Positions 1 to 5,973 of a stretch of 7,272 bases of DNA are shown piece by piece. The notes beneath the pieces are model-generated. The model did no database searches, was not told the DNA's origin, and saw only the letters and a list, made by a program, of their open reading frames with translations. Each line of letters opens with the position of its first letter. Positions within the stretch are counted from its first letter, which is position 1. The position numbers and the translations under genes are program-made. The stretch comes from Rickettsiales bacterium (GTDB lineage: Bacteria; Pseudomonadota; Alphaproteobacteria; Rickettsiales; CANDYO01), in NCBI GenBank assembly GCA_947424995.1, contig CANDYO010000099.1:1-7272 (forward strand). Reading direction: 5' to 3'.

Positions 1-385
1 GCCGTTCAATATTGATGGTCTTAACTTCACCATCAACAGTGATTTCCATTTTTCCAGCCCCAACGATTGGATGATAAAATTGAGAAATTTGATAGCCTTG
101 CGGTAAGTCAGGATAGAAATAATTTTTACGATCAAAAGCTGAGACTAAGTTAATTTGAGCATTAAGACCAAGGCCAGTTTTAACAGCTTGTTCTACACAG
201 AATTCATTCAGCACTGGAAGCATGCCTGGCATGGCTGCGTCAACAAAAGATACTTGAGAATTTGGTTCAGCGCCGAATTCAGTGGAGCTACCAGAGAAAA
301 GCTTTGCTTTTGAACTTACTTGAGCATGAACTTCAAGACCAATTACTACTTCCCATTCGCCGGTATTGCCGGTTATTATATACAT
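1..385 (-). CDS. gatB: Aspartyl/glutamyl-tRNA amidotransferase subunit B, N-terminal part
   Basis: GatB is the kinase/tRNA-binding subunit of the GatCAB amidotransferase. It phosphorylates the side-chain carboxylate of Glu-tRNA(Gln) or Asp-tRNA(Asn) and passes it to ammonia delivered from GatA; the complex is cytoplasmic. The gene runs off the left edge, so only the first 128 codons are seen, against roughly 480 for the family. The visible part has the family hallmarks in order: WEVVIGLEVHAQ near residue 11, KLFSG near 28, AAMPGMLPVLN near 49, and FDRKNYFYPDLPQGYQISQ near 82. The ATG at 385-383 lies three bases after the gatA stop and has a strong Shine-Dalgarno eight bases upstream, so the start is secure. 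It is the last gene of gatC-gatA-gatB as seen here. No frameshift is visible. The residue pattern recalls Rickettsia GatB from memory; no alignment was run. Confidence 0.97.
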   Translation of the reverse strand, partial: MYIITGNTGEWEVVIGLEVHAQVSSKAKLFSGSSTEFGAEPNSQVSFVDAAMPGMLPVLNEFCVEQAVKTGLGLNAQINLVSAFDRKNYFYPDLPQGYQISQFYHPIVGAGKMEITVDGEVKTINIER

Positions 386-388
386 AAA

Positions 389-1849
389 CTATACTCCTTT
401 TGGCTTAAAGTTAAAGTTTGCTTGTAGTTCTAAAACTTTAGCTACTTTTAGCACCATAGATTCATCAAAATTATTACCAATTATTTGCAAGCCTAATGGC
501 AAACCATTTTTAGATAGGCCTATTGGTTGAGATATACATGGCAGTCCTGCAAGACTTGCTGGAATAGTGAATATATCATTCATATACATTTCAATTGGAG
601 TCATTTTTTTATCGATTGCAAAAGCTTCATCGGTGGCAGTCGGCACTAAAATAGCGTCTATCTTGGTGAATGCCGCTTTAAAATCATTAATTATTTGATG
701 ACGAACTTTTTGCGCTTTTAAATAAGTTGTCTCATATTGATCTAATGAAAGTACATAAGTACCAATCATAATTCTGCGTTTCACTTCACTACCAAAGCCT
801 TTGGCTCTAGTTAATTCATATAGGTCTTCTAAATTAGCTGGATCAGCAGTTCTAAAACCATATCTTACCCCATCATAGCGGGATAAATTAGATGAAGCTT
901 CAGCAGGAGCAATAATATAATATGCTCCTAAAGCATATTCTGTATGTGGTAGACTAATTTCTACTAACTCAGCACCAGCTGCTTTAAGATATTGTTGACC
1001 CTGTAGCCATAATTCAACGATTTCAGGAGAAATACCATCCATATTATATTCTTTTGGAATACCGATTTTAATGCCTTTTAAATCATTTACTTGCAGTAAA
1101 TCTTGATATAAATTTGGTACCGGTTTATTCACTGAAGTTGAATCTTTAGCATCAAACCCCATCATTGCTTGCAATGAAATGGCCGTGTCAGCAACGCTCC
1201 TAGCAAAAACTGCAGCTTGATCAAGCGAGCTTGCGAAAGATATCATCCCGAAGCGGGAACAACGTCCATAGGTTGGTTTCATCCCAACTATTCCACAAAA
1301 TGAAGCTGGTTGACGTACTGAACCACCAGTGTCGCTTCCCAAAGCCATCATAGCGCAGTCACTTGCTACTGCGCTTGCAGAGCCACCAGATGAACCTCCA
1401 GGGACCAAGCTTTTATCCCAAGGATTTTTAACTGGACCAAAAGAGCTGGTGATATTAGCTGAGCCCATAGCAAATTCATCCATGTTGGTTTTGCCAAGCA
1501 TGATAGCGCCTTGATTGAAGATATTAGTAGTTACTGTTGATTCATATTTCGGCACAAAATCTTTTAAAATTTTAGAGCAAGAAGTGGTGCGAATATTTTT
1601 AGTGCAATATAAATCTTTTACCCCTACTGGAATTCCTTCTAACAGACCAGCTTCATCTTTATCAATTTTACGTTGTGAAATTTCTGCGTTAGTTAGAGCT
1701 AGTTCAGCAGTTTCTAAGATATACATATTGAGATCAGTATTTTGATGCATATTACTTAAATGATCTTGCACTAATTCTTTAACCGAGAAATCTTTGTTTT
1801 TTAAGCCTTTCTTTGCATCTATAAGGCTTAAGCTATTTAATCTAGTCAT
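389..1849 (-). CDS. gatA: Aspartyl/glutamyl-tRNA amidotransferase subunit A
   Basis: GatA is the amidase-signature glutaminase of GatCAB. It hydrolyses glutamine and feeds ammonia to GatB for making Gln-tRNA(Gln) and/or Asn-tRNA(Asn). At 486 residues it is the usual length. The amidase Ser-cisSer-Lys triad is intact: Lys78 in GIPVGVKDL, Ser153 in the PGGSSGGSASAV loop, and the nucleophile Ser177 in GSDTGGSVRQP. These match Lys79/Ser154/Ser178 of Staphylococcus GatA by position. Further family blocks are GKTNMDEFAMGS (119-130) and LPCISQPIGLSKNGLPLGLQ near the C-terminus. The ATG at 1849 follows the gatC stop by 11 bases, with a modest AGGT-type ribosome site between them. The gene is cotranscribed with gatC and gatB. 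No damage is seen, so the enzyme should be active. Confidence 0.98.
   Translation of the reverse strand: MTRLNSLSLIDAKKGLKNKDFSVKELVQDHLSNMHQNTDLNMYILETAELALTNAEISQRKIDKDEAGLLEGIPVGVKDLYCTKNIRTTSCSKILKDFVPKYESTVTTNIFNQGAIMLGKTNMDEFAMGSANITSSFGPVKNPWDKSLVPGGSSGGSASAVASDCAMMALGSDTGGSVRQPASFCGIVGMKPTYGRCSRFGMISFASSLDQAAVFARSVADTAISLQAMMGFDAKDSTSVNKPVPNLYQDLLQVNDLKGIKIGIPKEYNMDGISPEIVELWLQGQQYLKAAGAELVEISLPHTEYALGAYYIIAPAEASSNLSRYDGVRYGFRTADPANLEDLYELTRAKGFGSEVKRRIMIGTYVLSLDQYETTYLKAQKVRHQIINDFKAAFTKIDAILVPTATDEAFAIDKKMTPIEMYMNDIFTIPASLAGLPCISQPIGLSKNGLPLGLQIIGNNFDESMVLKVAKVLELQANFNFKPKGV
394..400 (-). promoter_or_regulatory. Ribosome binding site of gatB
   Basis: On the minus strand AAAGGAG sits eight bases before the gatB ATG and inside the last codons of gatA. 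It is the strongest Shine-Dalgarno in the window. It fixes the gatB start and suggests that ribosomes finishing gatA reinitiate on gatB. Confidence 0.75.
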
Positions 1850-1860
1850 TTTTCTACCTA

Positions 1861-2148
1861 TTATTCTACTACTTTTGGTACCACGAAACAGTCAAATGCT
1901 TGTTTAGGAGCATTGAATAAAATATCCTTAACATAATTACCATCACTAATAATATCCTGACGCATAAGTGTTGCAGCAGGAGATGGGTTATGAATAGGAG
2001 TGATATCAGTGGTGTCAACTTGCTGGAGCTTGGCTATAATTTGCATAATTGAAGAGAATTGCTCGTTAAACAGAGCCACTTCATCGTCAGTTAGTCTTAT
2101 CTTTGCAAGTTTGGCAACTTTTCGTATTTGGGCTGGTGAAAAATCCAT
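1861..2148 (-). CDS. gatC: Aspartyl/glutamyl-tRNA amidotransferase subunit C
   Basis: GatC is the small non-catalytic subunit that wraps around and stabilises the GatA-GatB interface. The 95-residue length is normal. The N-terminal helix has the family pattern VAKLAKIRLTDDEV (11-24), followed by FNEQFSSIMQIIAKLQQVDT (27-46). The extended region TPIHNP (50-55), the LMRQD motif (61-65) and the closing FVVPKVVE (88-95) are also typical. The ATG at 2148 is preceded at ideal spacing by an AGAGGT Shine-Dalgarno. It is the first gene of gatC-gatA-gatB, and a plausible promoter lies about 35 bases upstream of the start codon. Indirect tRNA amidation is usual in alphaproteobacteria of this kind, many of which lack a glutaminyl-tRNA synthetase; the synthetase set cannot be checked here. 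Confidence 0.96.
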   Translation of the reverse strand: MDFSPAQIRKVAKLAKIRLTDDEVALFNEQFSSIMQIIAKLQQVDTTDITPIHNPSPAATLMRQDIISDGNYVKDILFNAPKQAFDCFVVPKVVE

Positions 2149-2153
2149 GCTTT

Positions 2154-2159
2154 ACCTCT
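2154..2159 (-). promoter_or_regulatory. Ribosome binding site of gatC
   Basis: On the minus strand AGAGGT lies five bases before the gatC ATG, a good match to the 16S rRNA tail, and supports the start at 2148. Confidence 0.65.
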
Positions 2160-2183
2160 TAAGTTTTATGCAGTAGGAAGATT

Positions 2184-2212
2184 AGTATAATTTGAGATTG
2201 CTCGCAAGTAAA
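2184..2212 (-). promoter_or_regulatory. Sigma-70-type promoter of the gatCAB operon
   Basis: Read on the minus strand, a -35 box TTTACT (2207-2212) is separated by exactly 17 bases from a -10 box TATACT (2184-2189, five of six consensus bases). Transcription would start near 2177, giving a leader of about 30 bases before gatC. It lies between the palindrome that ends the upstream unit and gatC, so gatCAB is probably a separate transcription unit. The call rests on hexamers and spacing only. Confidence 0.62.
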
Positions 2213-2241
2213 AATAAATTAGTGGGTGATTATGAGTTGAA

Positions 2242-2341
2242 ATTAGTTATGCGAGGTCGTCATCGCGAAAAATGTTTTCTGCATAAATGCAATAAAACAT
2301 TTTTTTCGCTAATAGACGTCCGCGACCTACACTTAACTAAT
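2242..2341. repeat. 100-bp nested palindrome, candidate mobile palindromic element or terminator
   Basis: Four nested inverted segments share nearly one centre: attagtta/taactaat (2242-2249 with 2334-2341), aggtcg/cgacct (2254-2259 with 2323-2328), a 14-16 bp arm (2265-2278 with 2294-2309, differing by two extra T) and tgcat/atgca (2280-2284 with 2287-2291) closing a two-base loop. The element is more GC-rich at its arms than its surroundings and overlaps the last two codons and stop of the iron permease. On the plus strand it is followed by C and then eight T, like an intrinsic terminator; on the minus strand there is no T-run. Rickettsial genomes are known to carry interspersed palindromic elements, some inside genes. 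Membership of a repeat family is inferred, since only one copy is visible here. Confidence 0.7.
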
Positions 2342-3142
2342 CTTTTTTTTCTTCTTACGAAATAATGCTAATGAAAATATTATGACAGTTAGGCTATAGA
2401 AAATTAACTGTAGCTCAGTAGGGCGGGAAGAGTAGCCCACTAGTCCGTGAAGAAGTTTACCTATTACGCTTTCTTCATTAATTAACCAAGAACTATCCCA
2501 TAATGTTTTAGAAAGTCCTACGATAATATCAGCTGAGCTAAGATAATTAGCTAGTTGAGAAGCCATTCCAGCTGCTAATAAAATTAACATTATATTGATG
2601 GTTTTGAAAAAATGTTTTGGTGAAATAGTAAGCAATCTCCAATAAAGTAGGGACCCTAAGCCAATACCAAAAAAAGTACCAAGGATAACTCCCAAGATTA
2701 AATCTGTTCTATAAGTTCCAGCAGCAGAAACGCCATGAAGAAATAAAGTTAATTCAGCTCCTTCGCGGCTAATAGCTAAAGTAATTACTAAGATAATAGG
2801 AATAATATTAATTTGATCTTCGATTAATTTTTGATGAGCATCTGTTAAGCGCTTATGTAAAGTTTTACTTTGAGTGTTAATCCATAGAACTGTAAGTCCT
2901 ATACATAAAATAGAAGCGATTAAAATAACAATCTTTAAAAATTCTTGGCCATTGCCATCAAATGAATTAGTTATGCTTTGTAGGGTTAGAGCTAAAACCG
3001 TAGAACAAATGACTCCTCCTGCGATTCCTGCCAAAAGTAGTTTTTTCTTATGTTTTACATTATTTAGAGCAGCAGAAACTACTCCAACTATCAAACATAT
3101 TTCTAATATTTCTCTTAATACAATTACGGTTGCGGCTAACAT
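2333..3142 (-). CDS. FTR1/EfeU-family high-affinity iron permease
   Basis: This integral inner-membrane permease of the FTR1/OFeT family imports iron, in characterised systems as ferric ion passed on from a periplasmic oxidase or binding protein. The 269 residues match bacterial EfeU (about 275). Both REXXE iron-binding motifs are intact: REILE at 10-14 in the first helix and REGAE at 126-130 in the fourth. About seven hydrophobic segments can be traced (near 3-25, 34-55, 68-88, 112-135, 147-170, 182-200, 243-261). The family blocks FDGNGQEFLK (61-70), WDSSWLINEESVIGKLLHGLVGY (215-237) and SSRP (238-241) are also present. The protein ends in a lysine-rich tail encoded across eight consecutive A. 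The ATG at 3142 lies 18 bases after the cupredoxin stop, with AGGTAA upstream. The palindrome at 2242-2341 covers the final codons and stop. Confidence 0.93.
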   Translation of the reverse strand: MLAATVIVLREILEICLIVGVVSAALNNVKHKKKLLLAGIAGGVICSTVLALTLQSITNSFDGNGQEFLKIVILIASILCIGLTVLWINTQSKTLHKRLTDAHQKLIEDQINIIPIILVITLAISREGAELTLFLHGVSAAGTYRTDLILGVILGTFFGIGLGSLLYWRLLTISPKHFFKTINIMLILLAAGMASQLANYLSSADIIVGLSKTLWDSSWLINEESVIGKLLHGLVGYSSRPTELQLIFYSLTVIIFSLALFRKKKKKIS

Positions 3143-3160
3143 ATAATCAAAATTACCTAT

Positions 3161-3520
3161 CTACTTAACAATAATAATTCCTTGAGCTGTTTCTTGATGG
3201 AAATCACCAAAAAACTTATATTCACCAGGTTCTAATGGGCCAATGGTAATTTTAATTTTACCACTTGCTGGAATGATTTTTTCTCTACGTAAATCAAAAC
3301 TTTCAAACTCTTCTACAGTATCATCTTGATTATTGATGATTAACTTAATTTTTTGATTTTGAGGAAGTTCTAGCTTGTCTGGAATAAATTGATGATTTTT
3401 GATTATTATTTCATATTCTTCTTCAGCTAATAAGCTAAAAGGTATAATCAACAACAAAATACAGATGAGGTATTTATATAGTATTTTAGAATAAAAGTGA
3501 AGATGTTTTAACTCTTGCAT
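3161..3520 (-). CDS. Exported cupredoxin-like protein, partner of the iron permease
   Basis: A 119-residue periplasmic protein with a cupredoxin-type beta fold, of the kind fused to or encoded beside FTR1/EfeU permeases (EfeO-type cupredoxin domain). The N-terminus has a basic region, then a hydrophobic core (about 18-31) and a likely signal peptidase site after SLLA (29-32). The mature part shows NHQFIPDKLELP (42-53), EEFESFDLRREKIIPASGK (70-88) and the closing PGEYKFFGDFHQETAQGIIIVK (98-119). There is no cysteine in the mature protein, so a classical type-1 copper site is impossible. His43, Glu/Asp residues in the EEFES segment and Asp106/His108 are candidate metal ligands. Its start lies 13 bases inside rlmN, and the permease follows 18 bases downstream, so the pair is almost certainly cotranscribed. 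The role as iron presenter is inferred. Confidence 0.85.
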   Translation of the reverse strand: MQELKHLHFYSKILYKYLICILLLIIPFSLLAEEEYEIIIKNHQFIPDKLELPQNQKIKLIINNQDDTVEEFESFDLRREKIIPASGKIKITIGPLEPGEYKFFGDFHQETAQGIIIVK

Positions 3521-4572
3521 AATATTGATTTTGATTCTCTCTCACTAGCTGTTTTTAATTGGCCACATGCAGCAAAAATATCTTGTCCTCTTGGGGTGCG
3601 AATGAAGGCTTGATAGCCAGCTTCATTAATGGCATTAGCGAAATTCTCTATTCGCTCAGGGCTTGAACATAAATAATGGCTTCCAGGCCATGGGTTAAAT
3701 GGTATAAGATTAATTTTTGCTGGTATACCACGAATTAATTTAACTAACTCTCTGGCATGTTCAACATGATCATTAAGTTGATCTAACATTACATATTCGA
3801 AAGTAATTCGGTTATGATTGTTAGATGGATAATTTCTACAAGCATCAATCAGCTGAGCTAGATCATATTTTTTATTCAAGGGTACTAATAAATTGCGTAA
3901 GTCATTGTTAACTGCATGTAATGATATAGCTAAATGTACTCCTAAATCATCTGCGCATTGTTTGATCATTGGTACTACGCCAGAAGTTGATAGAGTAATC
4001 CGTCTGCGAGGGAAGTTAATTCCTTTTTCATCCATGGCGATTTTTAAAGCTTTAGCAACATTCTCATAATTATATAGAGGTTCTCCCATGCCCATCATCA
4101 CAATATTGGTAACTTTTTTACTTGTATTTCCCCAGTCGTTTAATTCATCTTTAGCTAATAATAATTGCTGCAGAACTTCACTGGCGGTTAGATTACGCAC
4201 AAATCGCTGAGTACCAGTATGACAGAAGCTGCAAGTTAGAGTGCAACCAACTTGAGAGGATACGCATAAGGTGCCACGAGTTTCTTCAGGAATAAATACC
4301 GCTTCAACTTGACTACCATCGTCAAGCTTTAATAGCCATTTTATTGTTCCGTCGATAGATTGCTGTTTAACTGCAATATTAGGTCGATTAATCGTAAAGT
4401 GATTATTAAGTTTATGGTGTAGAGTTGGCGATAGATTATGCATCTGCTCAAAAGAATTTGCTCCTTTATCATATAGCCAATGCCATATTTGCTCAGCACG
4501 AAACGCTTCTTCACCAAGGGTTTTAATTTCTACAATTAATTCGTTTTTATTTAAATTATGGATATCAATCAT
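3508..4572 (-). CDS. rlmN: Dual-specificity RNA methyltransferase RlmN (23S rRNA A2503 / tRNA A37)
   Basis: RlmN is a cytoplasmic radical-SAM enzyme that methylates C2 of A2503 in 23S rRNA and of A37 in some tRNAs. Positions are given counting the TTG at 4575 as residue 1. The iron-sulfur motif CxxxCxxC is C111, C115, C118. The methyl-carrying and resolving cysteines are C337 (in IFAACGQL) and C104, corresponding to C355 and C118 of E. coli, and the presumed base is E91. GMGEPLYNY (162-170) is the SAM-binding segment, and INLIPFNPWPGS (288-299) is a family signature. Length 354-355 is normal. TTG at 4575 and ATG at 4572 are adjacent; I chose the ATG. Neither has a clear Shine-Dalgarno, and the gene starts 12 bases after the upstream stop, so translation is probably coupled. 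It overlaps the cupredoxin gene by 13 bases. Confidence 0.97.
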   Translation of the reverse strand: MIDIHNLNKNELIVEIKTLGEEAFRAEQIWHWLYDKGANSFEQMHNLSPTLHHKLNNHFTINRPNIAVKQQSIDGTIKWLLKLDDGSQVEAVFIPEETRGTLCVSSQVGCTLTCSFCHTGTQRFVRNLTASEVLQQLLLAKDELNDWGNTSKKVTNIVMMGMGEPLYNYENVAKALKIAMDEKGINFPRRRITLSTSGVVPMIKQCADDLGVHLAISLHAVNNDLRNLLVPLNKKYDLAQLIDACRNYPSNNHNRITFEYVMLDQLNDHVEHARELVKLIRGIPAKINLIPFNPWPGSHYLCSSPERIENFANAINEAGYQAFIRTPRGQDIFAACGQLKTASERESKSILCKS

Positions 4573-4584
4573 CAATATTGTTCA

Positions 4585-5019
4585 TTATTGTTTCTGGCAT
4601 TCTTGGTTAACTATTTGGCTAACTGGAGGATTAGTATAGATACTAAGATTTCCTCGCTTATAAAGAGTAAATAAATTCGCCATTTCTAATCTACCATTCT
4701 CGGATAAGCTACACTTCATTCTAATTTCACCTGGGGGGTATTTTTTGTTACGGACGATAAAGCTAAAATTATGCAGGCATAAGCCATTTTCATAGCCTAT
4801 GGTTTCCATTTCTCGGTAGACGCCTTCAAAATTACCAACTTGTAGTTTACACTTAAATGGAATGCATTTATAAATAGAATAATCAGTATATTCATCACAG
4901 CTACCTAAGTTAGGTAATTTTTTCTCTACTTGAGTTGCTTGAGTAGAGGCTGGTTTTTCTTGCTCAGCAAAACAGATTGCTGTTATAAGAATTGATATTA
5001 ATAATAGTAGTATTCTCAT
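4585..5019 (-). CDS. Secreted six-cysteine protein of unknown function
   Basis: I do not recognise this 144-residue protein. It begins with a clear signal peptide: MRIL, a hydrophobic core to about residue 16, and a likely cleavage after CFA (16-18). The mature part starts with a polar linker (19-36), then a compact domain with exactly six cysteines (C41, C52, C57, C81, C103, C141), suggesting up to three periplasmic disulfides. Two are spaced as KCIPFKC (51-57). No membrane segment follows the signal, and the predicted cleavage context has no lipobox. The ATG lies one base after the ruvX stop, with an AGAGA ribosome site inside the ruvX end, so it is translationally coupled to ruvX. rlmN follows 12 bases later. 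A role in envelope biology is likely only because it is exported; the RNA-enzyme neighbours do not reveal a function. Confidence 0.85.
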   Translation of the reverse strand: MRILLLLISILITAICFAEQEKPASTQATQVEKKLPNLGSCDEYTDYSIYKCIPFKCKLQVGNFEGVYREMETIGYENGLCLHNFSFIVRNKKYPPGEIRMKCSLSENGRLEMANLFTLYKRGNLSIYTNPPVSQIVNQECQKQ

Positions 5020-5020
5020 T

Positions 5021-5494
5021 TTAAGTCTCTTGAATATGTTGCAATTTATCCAATGCTATTTGTAATATATAGCTGGCTGCAGCTTTATCGGTAATAGCAG
5101 CTTGTTGTTTACGTGTCAATTCCATCTCTTGAAAATAACGATTAACTGCTGAACTTGACAGCCGTTCATCTTGTAGATAAATAGGCTGATTTAAAGGTAA
5201 TAAATATTTTTTGATAAATTTATCTACCATCTCACAAGCGCTACCAGTATCTCCATCCATTTGTAGAGGGTTACCTACTACAATACCATAAACTTGTTCT
5301 TTTTCTATAATATCTTTTAAACAGGTCAAAGTAAATTTTTGCTTTTTCAAATTAAACATACTATGTGGAAAAGATAAAATTTTTCTTGGATCGCTAAGTG
5401 CGCAACCAATTCTTACCTGGCCTATGTCAAGACCCATCAGTCGATAACCATCTTTTAAAAAACTTGTGAATTGAATAATATCAGGATAAATCAT
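5021..5494 (-). CDS. ruvX: YqgF/RuvX family pre-16S rRNA nuclease (putative Holliday junction resolvase)
   Basis: A small RNase H-fold nuclease of the YqgF family, implicated in trimming the 5' end of pre-16S rRNA and earlier proposed as a Holliday junction resolvase. Counting from the ATG at 5494 (157 residues), the family motifs are LDIGQVRIGCALSD (22-35, with Asp23), GIVVGNPLQMDG (70-81), YLQDERLSS (106-114, with Asp109 and Glu110) and DKAAASYILQ (136-145, with Asp136). The roughly 20-residue extension before the first strand resembles rickettsial homologues. An in-frame TTG at 5521 would add nine residues. I prefer the ATG because that TTG is the complement of the -35 region of the tRNA promoter and has no ribosome site, although the ATG has none either. 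It is the first gene of the ruvX to permease operon, and no convincing promoter was found for it. Confidence 0.94.
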   Translation of the reverse strand: MIYPDIIQFTSFLKDGYRLMGLDIGQVRIGCALSDPRKILSFPHSMFNLKKQKFTLTCLKDIIEKEQVYGIVVGNPLQMDGDTGSACEMVDKFIKKYLLPLNQPIYLQDERLSSSAVNRYFQEMELTRKQQAAITDKAAASYILQIALDKLQHIQET

Positions 5495-5514
5495 TATTTG
5501 TAAATCTTTGTTAG

Positions 5515-5543
5515 TTGACAATTTTAAAATGAAGCTTTATATA
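5515..5543 (+). promoter_or_regulatory. Promoter of the CAT-anticodon tRNA gene
   Basis: A perfect -35 box TTGACA (5515-5520) is followed after exactly 17 bases by TATATA (5538-5543). A second -10-like TATAAT at 5542-5547 overlaps it but would need a 21-base spacer. Transcription would start about 10 bases before the tRNA. The promoter overlaps the 5' region of the divergent ruvX gene. Confidence 0.6.
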
Positions 5544-5560
5544 TAATGTTCTACATTTAT

Positions 5561-5637
5561 GGCTGGGTAGCTCAGTTGGTTAGAGCACGGGAATCATAAT
5601 CCTGGGGTCGGGGGTTCAAATCCCTCCCCAGCTACCA
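5561..5637 (+). tRNA. tRNA with CAT anticodon, probably elongator tRNA-Met
   Basis: The 77 bases fold as a complete cloverleaf. The acceptor arm is GGCTGGG with CCCAGCT, the first pair being a G-U wobble. The D arm is GCTC/GAGC, the anticodon arm CGGGA/TCCTG with loop ATCATAA, the T arm GGGGG/CCCTC with loop TTCAAAT; A is the discriminator and CCA is encoded. The anticodon CAT is at 5595-5597. G1-U72 is paired, not the C-A mismatch of initiators, so it is not tRNA-fMet. Elongator Met and lysidine-modified Ile2 both have CAT. The T4-A69 and G5-C68 acceptor pairs resemble elongator Met and lack the C4-G69, C5-G68 pairs of E. coli Ile2. The Met call is therefore favoured but not certain. Confidence 0.93.
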
Positions 5638-5973
5638 TACAAATCAAGACTTACAAAGGTTTTTTTAAATTTCATAAAATATTACGTTCTACATATGTTC
5701 TACATTTTTGATATAAATTGATAATAAATCTATCGTTCAAAAACATTTAAATTAGATGGAAATTAAATTCTTTGTCAGCAGCTATTAAGCAAAATTACTT
5801 TAGTTTAAACTTAAGAAAATAGCTAATAAAAAATATAGCAGCGTTAGACAAGAAAGCTATTTTTATGTATTTGAGAAAAATTAATCGCTAGAAAATAATT
5901 GCCAGTTCTAAAAGAAAATCCATCTACCTCTAAAGAACTACCTATACACTATACATCACGATATTTTAAAGCG
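5638..5973. other. AT-rich intergenic spacer between the tRNA and the Fic gene
   Basis: These 336 bases contain no convincing gene; the longest open stretches are under about 40 codons, without good starts. Seven T at 5660-5667 follow the tRNA but have no stem before them. Two copies of GTTCTACAT (5686-5694, 5697-5705) match one copy just upstream of the tRNA (5548-5556). A 9-bp inverted repeat AAAATAGCT/AGCTATTTT (5816-5824 with 5855-5863) encloses a 30-base loop and is followed by T on the plus strand, a weak terminator candidate. Gene decay between a tRNA and accessory DNA is one possible reading. Confidence 0.6.

Noticed and set aside
1329..1745. Two plus-strand open frames of 61 and 76 codons opposite gatA
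   Set aside because: They are antisense to conserved GatA coding sequence, including the catalytic Ser loop, have no recognisable product and no ribosome sites.
2874..3146. Plus-strand open frame of 90 codons opposite the iron permease
   Set aside because: It mirrors the hydrophobic N-terminal half of the permease; the sense strand has both REXXE motifs and operon context, so this is a shadow.
5515..5547. Pairing of TTGACA with the perfect TATAAT at 5542
   Set aside because: The spacer would be 21 bases; TATATA at 5538 gives 17 and is preferred.
5561..5637. Initiator tRNA-fMet
   Set aside because: The first acceptor pair is G-U rather than the C-A mismatch of initiators, and the anticodon stem lacks three consecutive G-C pairs next to the loop.
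5656..5668. T-run after the tRNA as an intrinsic terminator
   Set aside because: No stem of useful stability precedes the seven T.
5755..5787. Ten-codon plus-strand ORF starting ATG in the spacer
   Set aside because: Too short, with no Shine-Dalgarno and no recognisable peptide.
5846..5958. Minus-strand stretch open for about 35 codons in the spacer
   Set aside because: It has no start codon or ribosome site and no recognisable similarity, and the length is expected by chance.
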